Positions 51,755 through 60,972 of a DNA stretch of 64,000 nt are shown one piece after another. Within the stretch, counting starts at the first letter, position 1. Every line of letters begins with the position of its first letter. The notes beneath the pieces are model-generated. The model was not told where the DNA came from, ran no database searches, and saw only the letters and a list, made by a program, of their open reading frames with translations. Made by a program: the position numbers and the translations under genes. This DNA comes from Acidipila sp. EB88 (GTDB lineage: Bacteria > Acidobacteriota > Terriglobia > Terriglobales > Acidobacteriaceae). The stretch covers positions 434,001 to 498,000 of the forward strand of contig NZ_QWEV01000005.1 in assembly GCF_003858395.1 (NCBI RefSeq). The letters are read 5' to 3'.

Positions 51755-53455
51755 ATGGCGCCTTTCCAGTCCGGTGTTCTGCCGCATCGCTCGTCCCGCT
51801 CCCACGCTCGCCTGTCTTCCCGTACACGGCGCATCCTGCTGGCCGCGTTTCCGATCCTGTTCGTCGCGCTCAGCGCCCCGGCGCAAAGCACCCCGGCTGC
51901 CGTCGCAGCTACGCTCAAGGATCCGGACGCCGCCCGGGCCTTGGCCGACTTCCAGAGCCGCACCGTGGTCAAGGTACTGCCCAACGGCCTGACCCTCGTG
52001 CTCTGCGAACGCACCGATGCGCCAGTCTTCTCCTACACCACCATCGTCGACGCCGGTGATGCCAATGATCCCGGCCAGCAGTCCGGCCTCGCGCACATGT
52101 TTGAGCACCTGGCCTTTAAGGGTACCGAGGACATCGGCACCCGCGACTACCCGGCCGAGAAGGTGGCTCTGGCCAGGCTGGAAGTCGCCTATGCCGCATA
52201 TGACGCCGAGCAGGTCAAGCGTGTCGACCGGGACCCCGCGAAGCTGCAGCAGCTCAAGGCCGCCTACGAGGCTGCCGAGAAGGACGCCAACCAGTACGTG
52301 ATCCCTAACGAGTTCACCGAGATCGCCGAGGCCAATGGCGCCTCCGGGCTGAACGCGCAGACCTCGCTCGACGACACCCGCTATTTCTGGTCCATGCCCG
52401 AGAACCGCCTGGAGCTCTGGGCTTATCTCGAAAGCGACCGTATCGCGCACCCGGTGCCTCGCCAGTTCTACCGTGAGCGCTCCGTGGTGGAAGAAGAACG
52501 GCGTATGCGCGTTGACTCCAGCCCTGTCGGCAGGCTGATCGAGAACTTCCTCGAAGCCGCCTACTCGGCCCACCCGTACCACCGGCCCAACGTCGGCTAC
52601 CAGAGTGAACTCGACCACATCACGGCGACCGAAGCCGCGGCCTTTCACGCGCGCTACTATGCGCCTTCCAACATCACGGTGGCCGTGGTCGGCGACTTCA
52701 AGAATACCGACGCGCTGCCCATGCTGGAGCGCTACTTCGGCGCCATTCCTGATGGTGGCCCCAAGCCTCAGGGAGTGATCACGGTAGAGCCTCCGCAGGC
52801 CGGCGAGCGGGCTGTGCACCTGCAGATGGCCTCGCAGCCGATGTACCTCGAGGGCTACCACCGCCCCGACTACCGCAGCCCGGACGATTCGGTGTACGAC
52901 GCGCTGCAGGACATCTTCTCGAATGGCCGGACTTCGCGGCTGTACCGCTCGCTGGTCCGCGACCAGCGCATCTCGGCCGAGGCAGAGGGCTTCACCGGCT
53001 TTCCCGGCGACAAGTATGCGGGGTTGTTCGGGTTCTTCGCCGTGCCTGCGCCCGGCCACACCAACGCCGAGCTGCGCACCGCGATCCACAAGGAAATTGA
53101 TCGCCTGAAAACCACCGACGTTACCGATGCCGAGCTGGCCATGTTCAAGACCCGCGCCCGCGCCAGCCTGCTGCGCGGCCTTGATGAGAACCAGGGTCTG
53201 GCCGAGCAGCTGGCCACTTATCAACTTCGCTACGGCGACTGGAAACAGCTCTTTCTCGAGCTCGACAGGGTCAACCAGGTGAGCAAAGCCGATATCCGCC
53301 GTGTCGCCAACACTGTCTTTACGACGGCGAACCGTACCTACGCCCAGATTGATGCGCCCGATGCGCCCAGTGCCACGGCCGCGCCCAACACGGGCAACGA
53401 GCCGGGACCCTCCGGACCGCCATCCGCCGCACCGGCAACGGGCGGTGCACGATGA
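51755..53455 (+). CDS. M16 family zinc metallopeptidase (active subunit)
   Basis: A 566-residue exported peptidase of the M16B (insulinase/mitochondrial processing peptidase) family. The inverted zinc motif is HMFEHLAFKGTEDI (His114-x2-Glu-His118), and the third ligand is the Glu in SVVEEERRMRVDSSP. The N-terminus has Arg-rich residues and a hydrophobic signal segment ILLAAFPILFVALSAPAQS. The C-terminal tail is Pro/Gly/Ala-rich. ATG 51755 is favoured over TTG 51722 because of GAGGT four bases before it. Its stop overlaps the start of the next gene by 4 bases, so the two subunits are produced together. Confidence 0.93.
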   Translation: MAPFQSGVLPHRSSRSHARLSSRTRRILLAAFPILFVALSAPAQSTPAAVAATLKDPDAARALADFQSRTVVKVLPNGLTLVLCERTDAPVFSYTTIVDAGDANDPGQQSGLAHMFEHLAFKGTEDIGTRDYPAEKVALARLEVAYAAYDAEQVKRVDRDPAKLQQLKAAYEAAEKDANQYVIPNEFTEIAEANGASGLNAQTSLDDTRYFWSMPENRLELWAYLESDRIAHPVPRQFYRERSVVEEERRMRVDSSPVGRLIENFLEAAYSAHPYHRPNVGYQSELDHITATEAAAFHARYYAPSNITVAVVGDFKNTDALPMLERYFGAIPDGGPKPQGVITVEPPQAGERAVHLQMASQPMYLEGYHRPDYRSPDDSVYDALQDIFSNGRTSRLYRSLVRDQRISAEAEGFTGFPGDKYAGLFGFFAVPAPGHTNAELRTAIHKEIDRLKTTDVTDAELAMFKTRARASLLRGLDENQGLAEQLATYQLRYGDWKQLFLELDRVNQVSKADIRRVANTVFTTANRTYAQIDAPDAPSATAAPNTGNEPGPSGPPSAAPATGGAR

Positions 53456-54987
53456 ACCGCCAGCCGCGCCTCGCCCTCCTGCTCGCCGCTTCCCTGCTCG
53501 GCACGGCCCACGCCCAGCAGACCACCCACCCCGTGGTGCCGCCGGACGCACGCAACGCCGCACTACCCGGCGCCTGGCAGCAGCTCAACCTCCACCCGCT
53601 GGCGCCCTTTGTGCCGCACAAGCCGCGCCGCATCGAACTGCCGAACGGCGCGCTGATCCTGCTGCAGGAAGATCACGAACTGCCCTTTATCAGCGGCTTC
53701 ATCGAGATGCACGGCGGCAGCCGCGACGTGCCCGCGGCGAAGGCCGGCATGATGGAGCTCTACGGCGAGGTGTGGCGCACCAGCGGCACGGCCACCCAGA
53801 GCGGCGATGCGCTCGACGACCTGCTCGAAGCCAAGGCTGCCAAGATCGAAACCAGCGCCGACGTTGACTCCTCGAGCATCTCCTGGTCCTGCCTCAAGGG
53901 CGACCATGACCAGGTGCTTGCACTAGTCACTGACCTGCTCCTGCACCCCAAGTGGGACGCCGCCAAGCTTGAGCTGGCGCAGCAGGAGAACATCGCCGGC
54001 ATCCTTCGCCAGAACGACGACCCCGGCGGCATCGCCGCGCGTGAAGCTGCCAAGCTTGTCTATGGCGGTGCCAGCGCTTATGGCCGTTCGGCCACGGTGG
54101 CCAGCGTGCTTGGCGTCTCGGTTGCCGACTTCGAGGCGTTCCATGCCCGCACCGTCGCGCCCAACAACATGATCATTGGCATCGAGGGCGACTTCGACGC
54201 CGTCGCGATGGAGGCGAAGCTCCGCGCGGCGATCGGGGCGCTTCCCAAGGGCACGGCACTGCCAAAACCTGCTGACACCTTTGCCGGTCCGAAGCCTGGG
54301 CTGTACCTGGTCGACAAGAAGGACGTGAACCAGAGCAATGTCTGGATCGTGGGGCTTGGCATTCGGCGCGACGACCCTGACTTCTACACGCTCTCGGTGC
54401 TGAACGAGATCTTCGGCGGCGGCTTCGGCTCGCGGCTGTTCCAGGACGTTCGCACGCGGCTCGGCCTCGCCTACAGCGTCGGCGGCGGCGTGGGTGCATC
54501 CTTTGATCACCCCGGGATGCTGCGAGTCGAGGCCTCCACCAAGAGCGCCAGCACCATCGAGGCCAGCGCGGAGATGCTCAAGGACACGGCCGCGCTGCGC
54601 ACCGAGCCCTTTACCGAAGACGAACTCAAGCTCGCAAAGGACCAGGTGCTCAACGGCTTCATCTTCAACTACGACACCCGCGAGAAGGTCCTTTCCGCGA
54701 CTGCCCGGCTGGCGTTCTACGGTTACCCTGATGACTATCTCGAGCGGTACCGGGCCGGCGTCGAAAAGGTGACTGTTGCAGACCTCGAGCGCGTCGCAAA
54801 GACCCGCATTGACCCGTCCAAGCTGGCCGTGCTCGTTGTGGGCAACCAGGCGGAGTTTGGCGAGCCGCTTTCGCAGTTGAAGCTTGGGCCGGCGCAACCT
54901 GTGGATATCACCATCCAGGTGCCGGAAGCCCTGCGCAAGCAGATGGGCGGCGGCGGTGCGGATGGTCCCGGAGCGCCGCCGCAATAA
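53452..54987 (+). CDS. M16 family peptidase-like protein (inactive subunit)
   Basis: A 511-residue exported M16B homologue with signal peptide LALLLAASLLGTAHAQQ. The usual HxxEH zinc site is replaced by the segment AGMMELYGEVWRTSGT, so it should not bind zinc. The C-terminal half keeps the family's substrate-contact features, FGGGFGSRLFQDVRTRLGLA followed by YSVGGG. This fits the alpha-subunit role of processing-peptidase pairs, partnering with the active protein encoded just upstream. The ATGA overlap (53452-53455) supports stoichiometric translation. Confidence 0.92.
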   Translation: MNRQPRLALLLAASLLGTAHAQQTTHPVVPPDARNAALPGAWQQLNLHPLAPFVPHKPRRIELPNGALILLQEDHELPFISGFIEMHGGSRDVPAAKAGMMELYGEVWRTSGTATQSGDALDDLLEAKAAKIETSADVDSSSISWSCLKGDHDQVLALVTDLLLHPKWDAAKLELAQQENIAGILRQNDDPGGIAAREAAKLVYGGASAYGRSATVASVLGVSVADFEAFHARTVAPNNMIIGIEGDFDAVAMEAKLRAAIGALPKGTALPKPADTFAGPKPGLYLVDKKDVNQSNVWIVGLGIRRDDPDFYTLSVLNEIFGGGFGSRLFQDVRTRLGLAYSVGGGVGASFDHPGMLRVEASTKSASTIEASAEMLKDTAALRTEPFTEDELKLAKDQVLNGFIFNYDTREKVLSATARLAFYGYPDDYLERYRAGVEKVTVADLERVAKTRIDPSKLAVLVVGNQAEFGEPLSQLKLGPAQPVDITIQVPEALRKQMGGGGADGPGAPPQ

Positions 54988-55035
54988 CGGCGACACGCCC
55001 GCGGCTGTCTGCGCTGCGATACGCACCTTGCAACA

Positions 55036-55116
55036 CGCACCCGGGTACCCCTGACCTGATCGACCTTTCCGTTCTTTCGTCCTTCTCGTCTTCTTGTTCC
55101 TTGGTACCCGGGTGCG
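55036..55116. repeat. Long inverted repeat with a pyrimidine-rich loop
   Basis: Arms of 14 perfectly paired bases (55036-55049 and 55103-55116; the left arm is CGCACCCGGGTACC) enclose a 53-base loop. The loop is almost free of A and dominated by CTT/TTC runs. It lies between the M16 pair and glmU. It could be a terminator, a regulatory RNA structure or a mobile remnant. Confidence 0.6.
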
Positions 55117-55250
55117 CATCGCTGCCGGGAGCACGACCTAGCTGTATCGCATCTACTGGTAACAGCGCGTAACCTAGCACTATGCACTGAACGGGGCATA
55201 CAAAAGCTTCGGCGCGACGCTCAACCGCACCACGAAGAGGACGGAAACGC

Positions 55251-56654
55251 ATGGTACTTGCAATCGTTATTCTCGCCGCCGGCAAAGGAACGCGTCTCCG
55301 GTCGAGCCGTCCCAAGGTGCTGCACAGCATCGGCGGCAAGCCCCTGCTGCTTCATGTCATCGACGCAGCCCTGCAGGTTGTTCCGTCCAGTGACATCTTC
55401 GTCATCACCGGCCACCAGTCGGAGACCGTGCAGGCCGCCGTCGCGCACACGGGCGTCCATTTCATTGAGCAGGCTGAACAGCGCGGCACCGGCCATGCCA
55501 TCCAGCTCGCCATCCCGGCCCTGCGCGATTACGAGCACGTGCTGGTTCTCTCGGGCGATGTCCCGCTGCTGCGCACCGAGACCGTCTCTGCCCTGCGCGA
55601 CTTCCACCTGCGCCAGCGCGCGGCCATGACGATCCTTTCGGCCGAGGTGGAAAAGCCGTTTGGCTACGGCCGCATTGTGCGCACCACGGCAAACGGGCCC
55701 GAGGTCAGCCGCATAGTCGAGCAGCGCGATCTCGCGCCGGAAGATCAGCCGATCCGCGAGATCAACTCCGGTATTTACGCGTTTGCGCTGGATCCGCTCC
55801 GGGCGCATATTGATCGGCTCGAGGCCAACAACGCACAGGGCGAGCTCTACCTCACCGACGTCGCCGCCCTCATGGGCAAAGCGGGCGAACGCGTTCTCGC
55901 GCTGGAAGCCCCCTCTGCCTCCGAAATCCTGGGCGCGAACACCATCGCCGAGATCATGGAGCTGGATGCGCATCTTCGCCAGGCCACCACGGCCCGGCAC
56001 ATGGCTGCCGGCGTCACCATCTTCCAGCCGCACTCCGTACTCATCGATGCCGGGGTCGAGATCGGCCCAGATACCGTGATCGAGCCGTTTGTGCAGCTGC
56101 TGGGCACCACGCGCATCGGTTCGCACTCGCGCATTCGCTCCTACTCGGTGCTGGAAGACATGATCGTGGGCGATCACGTGCAGATCCGCCAGGGATCTAT
56201 CCTGGAAAGCTCCGAGGTGCGCGACGGCGCGCTGATTGGCCCTTACGCGCACCTGCGGCCCGAGAGCCTGGTGGAAGAAGGCGTGCACATCGGCAACTTT
56301 GTGGAACTGAAGAAGACCCATATGCGCCGCGGAGCCAAGGCTAATCACCTTTCCTACCTTGGCGATGCCGAGATCGGCGAAGCGTCCAACGTCGGCGCGG
56401 GCACCATCATCTGCAACTATGACGGTGTGGATAAGCACAAGACCATCATCGGCGCCAATGCCTTTATCGGCAGCGACTCGGTGCTGGTTGCGCCGCTCAC
56501 CATCGGCGATGGAGCCTACGTGGCGGCTGCTTCGTGCATTACGGAGGATGTGCCGGCGGAGGCGCTCGCGCTCGGCCGCGCCCGGCAGACCAACAAGCCA
56601 GGCTGGGCCCGCACTCGCAAGACCCGTGTGCCGCTGCGCGACAACCTTGCCTGA
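55251..56654 (+). CDS. glmU: Bifunctional UDP-GlcNAc pyrophosphorylase/GlcN-1-P acetyltransferase
   Basis: Makes UDP-GlcNAc, the precursor of peptidoglycan and other wall glycans. The N-terminal uridyltransferase domain (about 1-230) begins with VILAAGKGTRLRSSRPKVLH and has the conserved QRGTGHAIQLA and GDVPLL. The C-terminal left-handed beta-helix (about 250-455) includes NFVELKKTHMRRGAKANHLS, YLGDAEIG, GTIICNYDGVDKHKT and FIGSDSVLVAPLTIG. The length of 467 residues is normal. ATG 55251 has GAGGA nine bases upstream. Confidence 0.97.
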   Translation: MVLAIVILAAGKGTRLRSSRPKVLHSIGGKPLLLHVIDAALQVVPSSDIFVITGHQSETVQAAVAHTGVHFIEQAEQRGTGHAIQLAIPALRDYEHVLVLSGDVPLLRTETVSALRDFHLRQRAAMTILSAEVEKPFGYGRIVRTTANGPEVSRIVEQRDLAPEDQPIREINSGIYAFALDPLRAHIDRLEANNAQGELYLTDVAALMGKAGERVLALEAPSASEILGANTIAEIMELDAHLRQATTARHMAAGVTIFQPHSVLIDAGVEIGPDTVIEPFVQLLGTTRIGSHSRIRSYSVLEDMIVGDHVQIRQGSILESSEVRDGALIGPYAHLRPESLVEEGVHIGNFVELKKTHMRRGAKANHLSYLGDAEIGEASNVGAGTIICNYDGVDKHKTIIGANAFIGSDSVLVAPLTIGDGAYVAAASCITEDVPAEALALGRARQTNKPGWARTRKTRVPLRDNLA

Positions 56655-56743
56655 ACTTGTCGCGGTAGCAGATGTGCCCGGATCCACTTACCTGCTGGCC
56701 GCTCCGCGTTCCGGGCAGGCCGGAGCGCTCACCCGCAAATGCC

Positions 56744-58492
56744 TCACCGCGCACACGTGGGTTGCGCCAGCTCAGGCACGGGCACTGTCCACTGGTGCAG
56801 GAGCAGCTGCTCGATCTCCTCCGGAAAGACAGGCGGGCTGTAGTAGTTCCCCTGCACCTGCATGCACCCGGCCTCCGCCAGCAGCCACGCCTGCTCCGCC
56901 GTTTCCACGCCTTCGGCAATCGAGTTCGCGCGAACACTTGCCGCCATGGCAATCATCGCCTTGACCAGGGCCATGTCCTGGCTTCGCTGGGGAATGCCTG
57001 CAACAAACGAGCCGTCGATCTTGACGCAATCCACCGCGCAGTTCCGCAGGTACTCGATGTTGGAGTAGCCGACGCCAAAGTCGTCCATCGCCACCTGGAC
57101 CTTCAAGGCGCGAATCGCGGGGATCAGCAGGCGCTGATGGTGCACGCCGAGCAGCGACGACTCGGTCAGCTCCAGCGTAAGGCTGTAGGGCACATAGTCG
57201 TTCGCGGCCAGCAGTTCACGCAGCCTCTCGACGTATTCACCCGATACCAGTTCCACCGCCGAAACGTTGGCGAACAGGGTAAACAGGGGCAAGCCGCGCT
57301 CGAGCCATTCCTTGCGCTGGGCGAGTGCCTGCTGCAGCACCATCTGGCCCAAGGGCACGATCAACCCCGATCGCTCCGCCGCCTCCACGAAACTGATCGG
57401 CAGCAGGAGGCCGCCGTCTGGATGGCGCCAGCGTACCAGCGCTTCCGCACCCACCATTCTTCCGGTGCGGCAGTCCACCACGGGTTGATACTGCAGCAGG
57501 AACTGGTCGGTACGCAGCGCTTCCACAATCTGATACTGCAGCGTGCGCTCCGCCCCGGCATCCTTGCGGAAGTCCAGTTCGAACAGCTGCGCGCGGTCTC
57601 CGCCTGCTGCCTTTGCCCGGTAGGCGGCCTTATCCGCATCCCCCAGGAATCCCGCGACGTCCCCGCTCTGCTCATGCCGAAGCGCGATGCCGATGGAGAG
57701 CGAGACCGAGATCCCGACGCCCAGCACCTCGATGGGCGCACGTCCTGCCTCGAGCAGACTCTGCACCAGTATTTCCAGGTCATCCACGCCACCGGAGAGC
57801 GGCAGCAACACCACGAACTCATCACCGCCTACCCGGCACACCAGGTCCGACGCCCGGAGGCAGCCGGCGATGCGCGTTGCCAGCACCTGCAGCACAAAGT
57901 CACCGATGGCATGCCCGAGCTTGTCATTCACGCTCTTAAAGTGGTCGACGTCAATGGCCATCAGGCATAGCGCGTGCGACGCGGAGCCGAGCCTCGCCAT
58001 GCCCGAAAGCATGCGTTCGTGCAGGGTGGTGCGGTTGGGCAGCGAGGTAAGTGGATCATGGTTTGCGCGGTGCAGGGCCTTGGCCAGTTGCCAGCGGGTC
58101 AGACTCATGTCTTTGAAGATGATCACGGCCCCGGCAAACTCACCCTGGTCATCGTTGAAAGGCGAGATCGCGTCCTCGATCGGCACCTCGGTCCCGTTCT
58201 TCGAAATCAGCACGCTGTTAGGCAACAGCGTGTAGCTCTGCCGATCCAGCAGAACCTGTCCGAGCACATCCCATGCCGCTTCCCGCGTCACCGCGTTTAC
58301 CACGTTGAACACGGAACGCGCGTCTTTTCCAATGGCTTCCGACTGCTCCCATCCCGTCATGCGGCTCGCAGCAGGATTCAAGAACAGGATGGCGCCCCGC
58401 GTGTCCACCAGGATGATGCCGTCCGGGACGTAGTCTATGCCTTGCAGCAGCTTTTGGGTAACGTTGTTCCAAGGCGAGTTCTGATCCGCCAT
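56744..58492 (-). CDS. PAS-GGDEF-EAL cyclic di-GMP turnover protein
   Basis: A 582-residue signalling protein that could both make and break cyclic di-GMP. The PAS domain spans about 10-130. The GGDEF domain (about 140-305) has intact [12 protein letters not shown] (GGDEF 222-226) and an inhibitory RxxD site RASD at 213-216. The EAL domain (about 315-560) has [12 protein letters not shown] (350-352), Asn in FANVSAVEL, Glu in [18 protein letters not shown], Lys in VKIDGSF and AEGVET, so all metal-binding residues appear present. No membrane segment is seen, so it is cytosolic and its PAS domain may sense ligand or redox state. It is convergent with glmU. Confidence 0.94.
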   Translation of the reverse strand: MADQNSPWNNVTQKLLQGIDYVPDGIILVDTRGAILFLNPAASRMTGWEQSEAIGKDARSVFNVVNAVTREAAWDVLGQVLLDRQSYTLLPNSVLISKNGTEVPIEDAISPFNDDQGEFAGAVIIFKDMSLTRWQLAKALHRANHDPLTSLPNRTTLHERMLSGMARLGSASHALCLMAIDVDHFKSVNDKLGHAIGDFVLQVLATRIAGCLRASDLVCRVGGDEFVVLLPLSGGVDDLEILVQSLLEAGRAPIEVLGVGISVSLSIGIALRHEQSGDVAGFLGDADKAAYRAKAAGGDRAQLFELDFRKDAGAERTLQYQIVEALRTDQFLLQYQPVVDCRTGRMVGAEALVRWRHPDGGLLLPISFVEAAERSGLIVPLGQMVLQQALAQRKEWLERGLPLFTLFANVSAVELVSGEYVERLRELLAANDYVPYSLTLELTESSLLGVHHQRLLIPAIRALKVQVAMDDFGVGYSNIEYLRNCAVDCVKIDGSFVAGIPQRSQDMALVKAMIAMAASVRANSIAEGVETAEQAWLLAEAGCMQVQGNYYSPPVFPEEIEQLLLHQWTVPVPELAQPTCAR

Positions 58493-58812
58493 CGTCTCTG
58501 TCCTTCTGCTCTGTACGCGAAGCGGAGCGCCGACTATGTGTCGGTGAGAGCTACCGGTCGGGGCTGATTAGACCATGACTAAGGTGCCAGTGCCGTCCTG
58601 CGTGGACAGTTCGCCCAAGATAGGCGAGATAAGTCAAACCACTGTGTGCCGTGATAACAAGGTGCCGTGGCGCGCGCGCAAGTGCTTCGCAGCAAACAGA
58701 CACGTGCCTGTAAACGGGTATTGGAGCAACTGTTTACCCCGCGAGGCCAGGTCCGCATTGCTGCTCGCGAGTTATCTGCGCCGCCCAACTTACGAAGATC
58801 CTGATCAGCTGG
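58493..58812. other. Gene-free stretch upstream of the EAL gene
   Basis: A 320-base interval between the EAL gene (start at 58492, minus) and the 3' end of the GH5-like gene (minus). It should hold the promoter of the EAL gene, but I see no clear hexamer pair, hairpin or recognisable peptide. Confidence 0.45.
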
Positions 58813-59925
58813 CTACTTTTCGCTGGTAAGTGCGCGCATCAGGTCAATCTCGTGCTGACGGTACGGGGTGCCGTCCGCATGAAACACGTCGTGAAACCAG
58901 ATCAGCGGCTGCTCATGCACGTAGGGGTGCTCGTTTGACTCCCACGGAAGATATGTCTGGCTCCGGCCTTCCACGAGACCCCAGTTGATCGCGCCCACCC
59001 GGTACTTCTTTGCAATGGGCAGGATGGTGTCAAAGGTCGAACCGATGGACCGCGCCATGTACTCCGTGCAGATCACCGGGCGCCCGAACTGCTGCAGTTG
59101 TTTGACCCGCGCCTCGAAGTCCTCGGGCCAGCTGTAGTTATGGAAGCTCAGGATGTCGCTCTGCTCCGCCTGCACCCGCGCCACCGGCGTCATGGTTTCA
59201 AGCGAACTCCAATTGCCGGTCCATATGCCGCTGGTGAGCGGCTGCACCGGCTTGGCGCTGCGCGCCCACGTGTACACCTGCGGCAGCAGCTTCAGCACCA
59301 GCGCATCCTTGTTGGCCGGGTCGCCGCGGAGCACGGCCGCCGGGTTGCCGTTATTGGGCTCGTTCCAAAGATCCCATGCCAGCACGCGCTTGTCGTTGGC
59401 GAAGGCCCCCACCACGCCTTCGACGTACGCCCGCAGCCTTGGGATCTGCGCCGGGTCCGCCAGCGCCGGCGAACCGGGTGACTCAACCCAGCGCGAGTTA
59501 TGCACGCCCGGGATCGGCGGGTTCTGCGGTCCCAGCCGGGGGAAAGGATCGCCGCACGAGTCAAAGAACACAAACATGGGCCGGATATGATGCTTCGCCG
59601 CGATATCCAGGAACACCTGCATGCGCCGGATCAGTCCCTGCGCATCCTGCTCCCACAGCAGGTCGTGCAGAAACACGCGCATGGTGTTCATCCCGCTAGC
59701 CTGGGCCCAGCCAAGTTCGCGATCGATCGCTGCCGGGTCAAAGGTTGCGGCCTGCCACATCTCCAACTGGTTCTCGGCATCCGCCGGCAAGTAGTCGGCG
59801 CCCACGGGCCACGGCTGCGCGTCGTACCAGGCGGTCGCCTGTGCGGCGGTCCAGCGTTGCTGCGCGTGTGCAGCCGTACACGTAAACGTAGCCAGTACCA
59901 GCACACACCACAACACTCGACGCAA
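58813..59925 (-). CDS. Secreted GH5-like glycoside hydrolase
   Basis: A 370-residue exported TIM-barrel hydrolase of clan GH-A (GH5/cellulase-like). A signal peptide ends near AHA (residues 19-21). The acid/base Glu is in AWDLWNEPNNGNPAA and the probable nucleophile Glu is in RPVICTEYMAR. NTMRVFLHDLLWEQ and FVFFDSCGDP are typical barrel strands. The substrate cannot be told from sequence; related proteins act on cellulose, xylan or mannan. It is followed on the other strand by a DUF1080 gene and a GH130 gene, which suggests a small glycan-processing cluster. Confidence 0.85.
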   Translation of the reverse strand: MRRVLWCVLVLATFTCTAAHAQQRWTAAQATAWYDAQPWPVGADYLPADAENQLEMWQAATFDPAAIDRELGWAQASGMNTMRVFLHDLLWEQDAQGLIRRMQVFLDIAAKHHIRPMFVFFDSCGDPFPRLGPQNPPIPGVHNSRWVESPGSPALADPAQIPRLRAYVEGVVGAFANDKRVLAWDLWNEPNNGNPAAVLRGDPANKDALVLKLLPQVYTWARSAKPVQPLTSGIWTGNWSSLETMTPVARVQAEQSDILSFHNYSWPEDFEARVKQLQQFGRPVICTEYMARSIGSTFDTILPIAKKYRVGAINWGLVEGRSQTYLPWESNEHPYVHEQPLIWFHDVFHADGTPYRQHEIDLMRALTSEK

Positions 59926-60096
59926 GCTCGGCTCCCAGACCTGAACTGGACAACATGAACCCTAAGCATGTCATGGAACAGTGCCCATGCTGATCGCGAT
60001 TGAAGGGGGCGCAGCCCTGGTGAATTGCAACCAGCGCGGCGCCGAAACATCGGCCCTGCCTGCCCGCGCACTGCTGCGCCTGCTCCCGCGCCGGTG

Positions 60097-60102
60097 TATT
60101 CT
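60097..60102 (+). promoter_or_regulatory. -10 box candidate close to the DUF1080 start
   Basis: TATTCT, directly preceded by TG, ends nine bases before the ATG at 60112. No ribosome-binding site is seen. Confidence 0.4.
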
Positions 60103-60111
60103 CATGGCACC

Positions 60112-60948
60112 ATGAAGCCGGTCGCCCTGTTGTTTCGAACCACGTCCTTTCTGCTCGCCACCGTTGCCCTCACCGTCAGCCTCACGGCAGGCGCACAGGC
60201 TCCCGGCGACAGCCATCCGAAGCACGAAGACACCGAGTTCTACCAGCCGGTGCCTCCAGTCGTTACCCCGGCAGCGACGGTCGGCATGCCACCTTCGGAT
60301 GCCGTGGTGCTCTTCAACGGCACTGATACCCGGCAGTGGGTCGCCGCGGCCGATGCCACCATGCCCGCCGACTGGGATGTGCATGACGGCGTCATGACGG
60401 TCAAGAAGGGCGGCGTCGGCAACATCCAGACCCGGCAGCGGTTTCGCGACTACCAGGTCCATCTCGAGTGGAAGATTCCCACCAGCATCCAGGGGCAGGG
60501 ACAGGCACGCGGCAACAGCGGACTCTTTCTCGCCTCCACCGGGCCGGGTGATGCGGGCTACGAGTTGCAGATCCTGGATAACTACAACAACCCCACGTAC
60601 ACCAATGGCATGCTGGGCAGCCTGTACAAACAGGCCACGCCCCTGGCCAATGCGGCCCGCAAGCCCGGCGAGTGGTCAAGCTACGATGTGATCTGGACCG
60701 CGCCGCGCTTCAACGCCGATGGCACGGTGAAAACCCCGGCCTTCGCCACCGTGCTCGAGAACGGAGTGCTGGTGGAAAACCACTTCCAACTCAAGGGCGA
60801 GACGCTGTACGTCGGCCAGCCCTTCTACAAGGCCTTTGACTCGGCGCCAATCAAGCTGCAGGCCCACGGCGACTCCAGCGAGCCCATCTCTTTCCGCAAC
60901 ATCTGGGTGCGCGAAATCAAGGCATGGGACGCCGAACCCCATAACTAA
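60112..60948 (+). CDS. Secreted DUF1080 (3-keto-disaccharide hydrolase type) protein
   Basis: A 278-residue exported protein with a signal peptide ending near AGAQA (residues 26-30). The DUF1080 fold is marked by AVVLFNGTDTRQWVAAADAT, WDVHDGVMTVKKGGVGNIQT, RFRDYQVHLEWKIP and NSGLFLAST. The C-terminal end has PIKLQAHGDSSEPISFRNIW followed by VREIK, a family hallmark. Some members hydrolyse 3-keto-glycosides; others only bind glycans. It is convergent with the GH130 gene (24 bp between stops) and divergent from the GH5-like gene. Confidence 0.92.
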   Translation: MKPVALLFRTTSFLLATVALTVSLTAGAQAPGDSHPKHEDTEFYQPVPPVVTPAATVGMPPSDAVVLFNGTDTRQWVAAADATMPADWDVHDGVMTVKKGGVGNIQTRQRFRDYQVHLEWKIPTSIQGQGQARGNSGLFLASTGPGDAGYELQILDNYNNPTYTNGMLGSLYKQATPLANAARKPGEWSSYDVIWTAPRFNADGTVKTPAFATVLENGVLVENHFQLKGETLYVGQPFYKAFDSAPIKLQAHGDSSEPISFRNIWVREIKAWDAEPHN

Positions 60949-60972
60949 GCGCGGGCGAACAGCCGCAGCGTA

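Noticed and set aside
58575-58829. An 84-codon plus-strand frame between the EAL and GH5-like genes
   Set aside because: It has no ribosome-binding site, overlaps the 3' end of the GH5-like gene and has no recognisable product.
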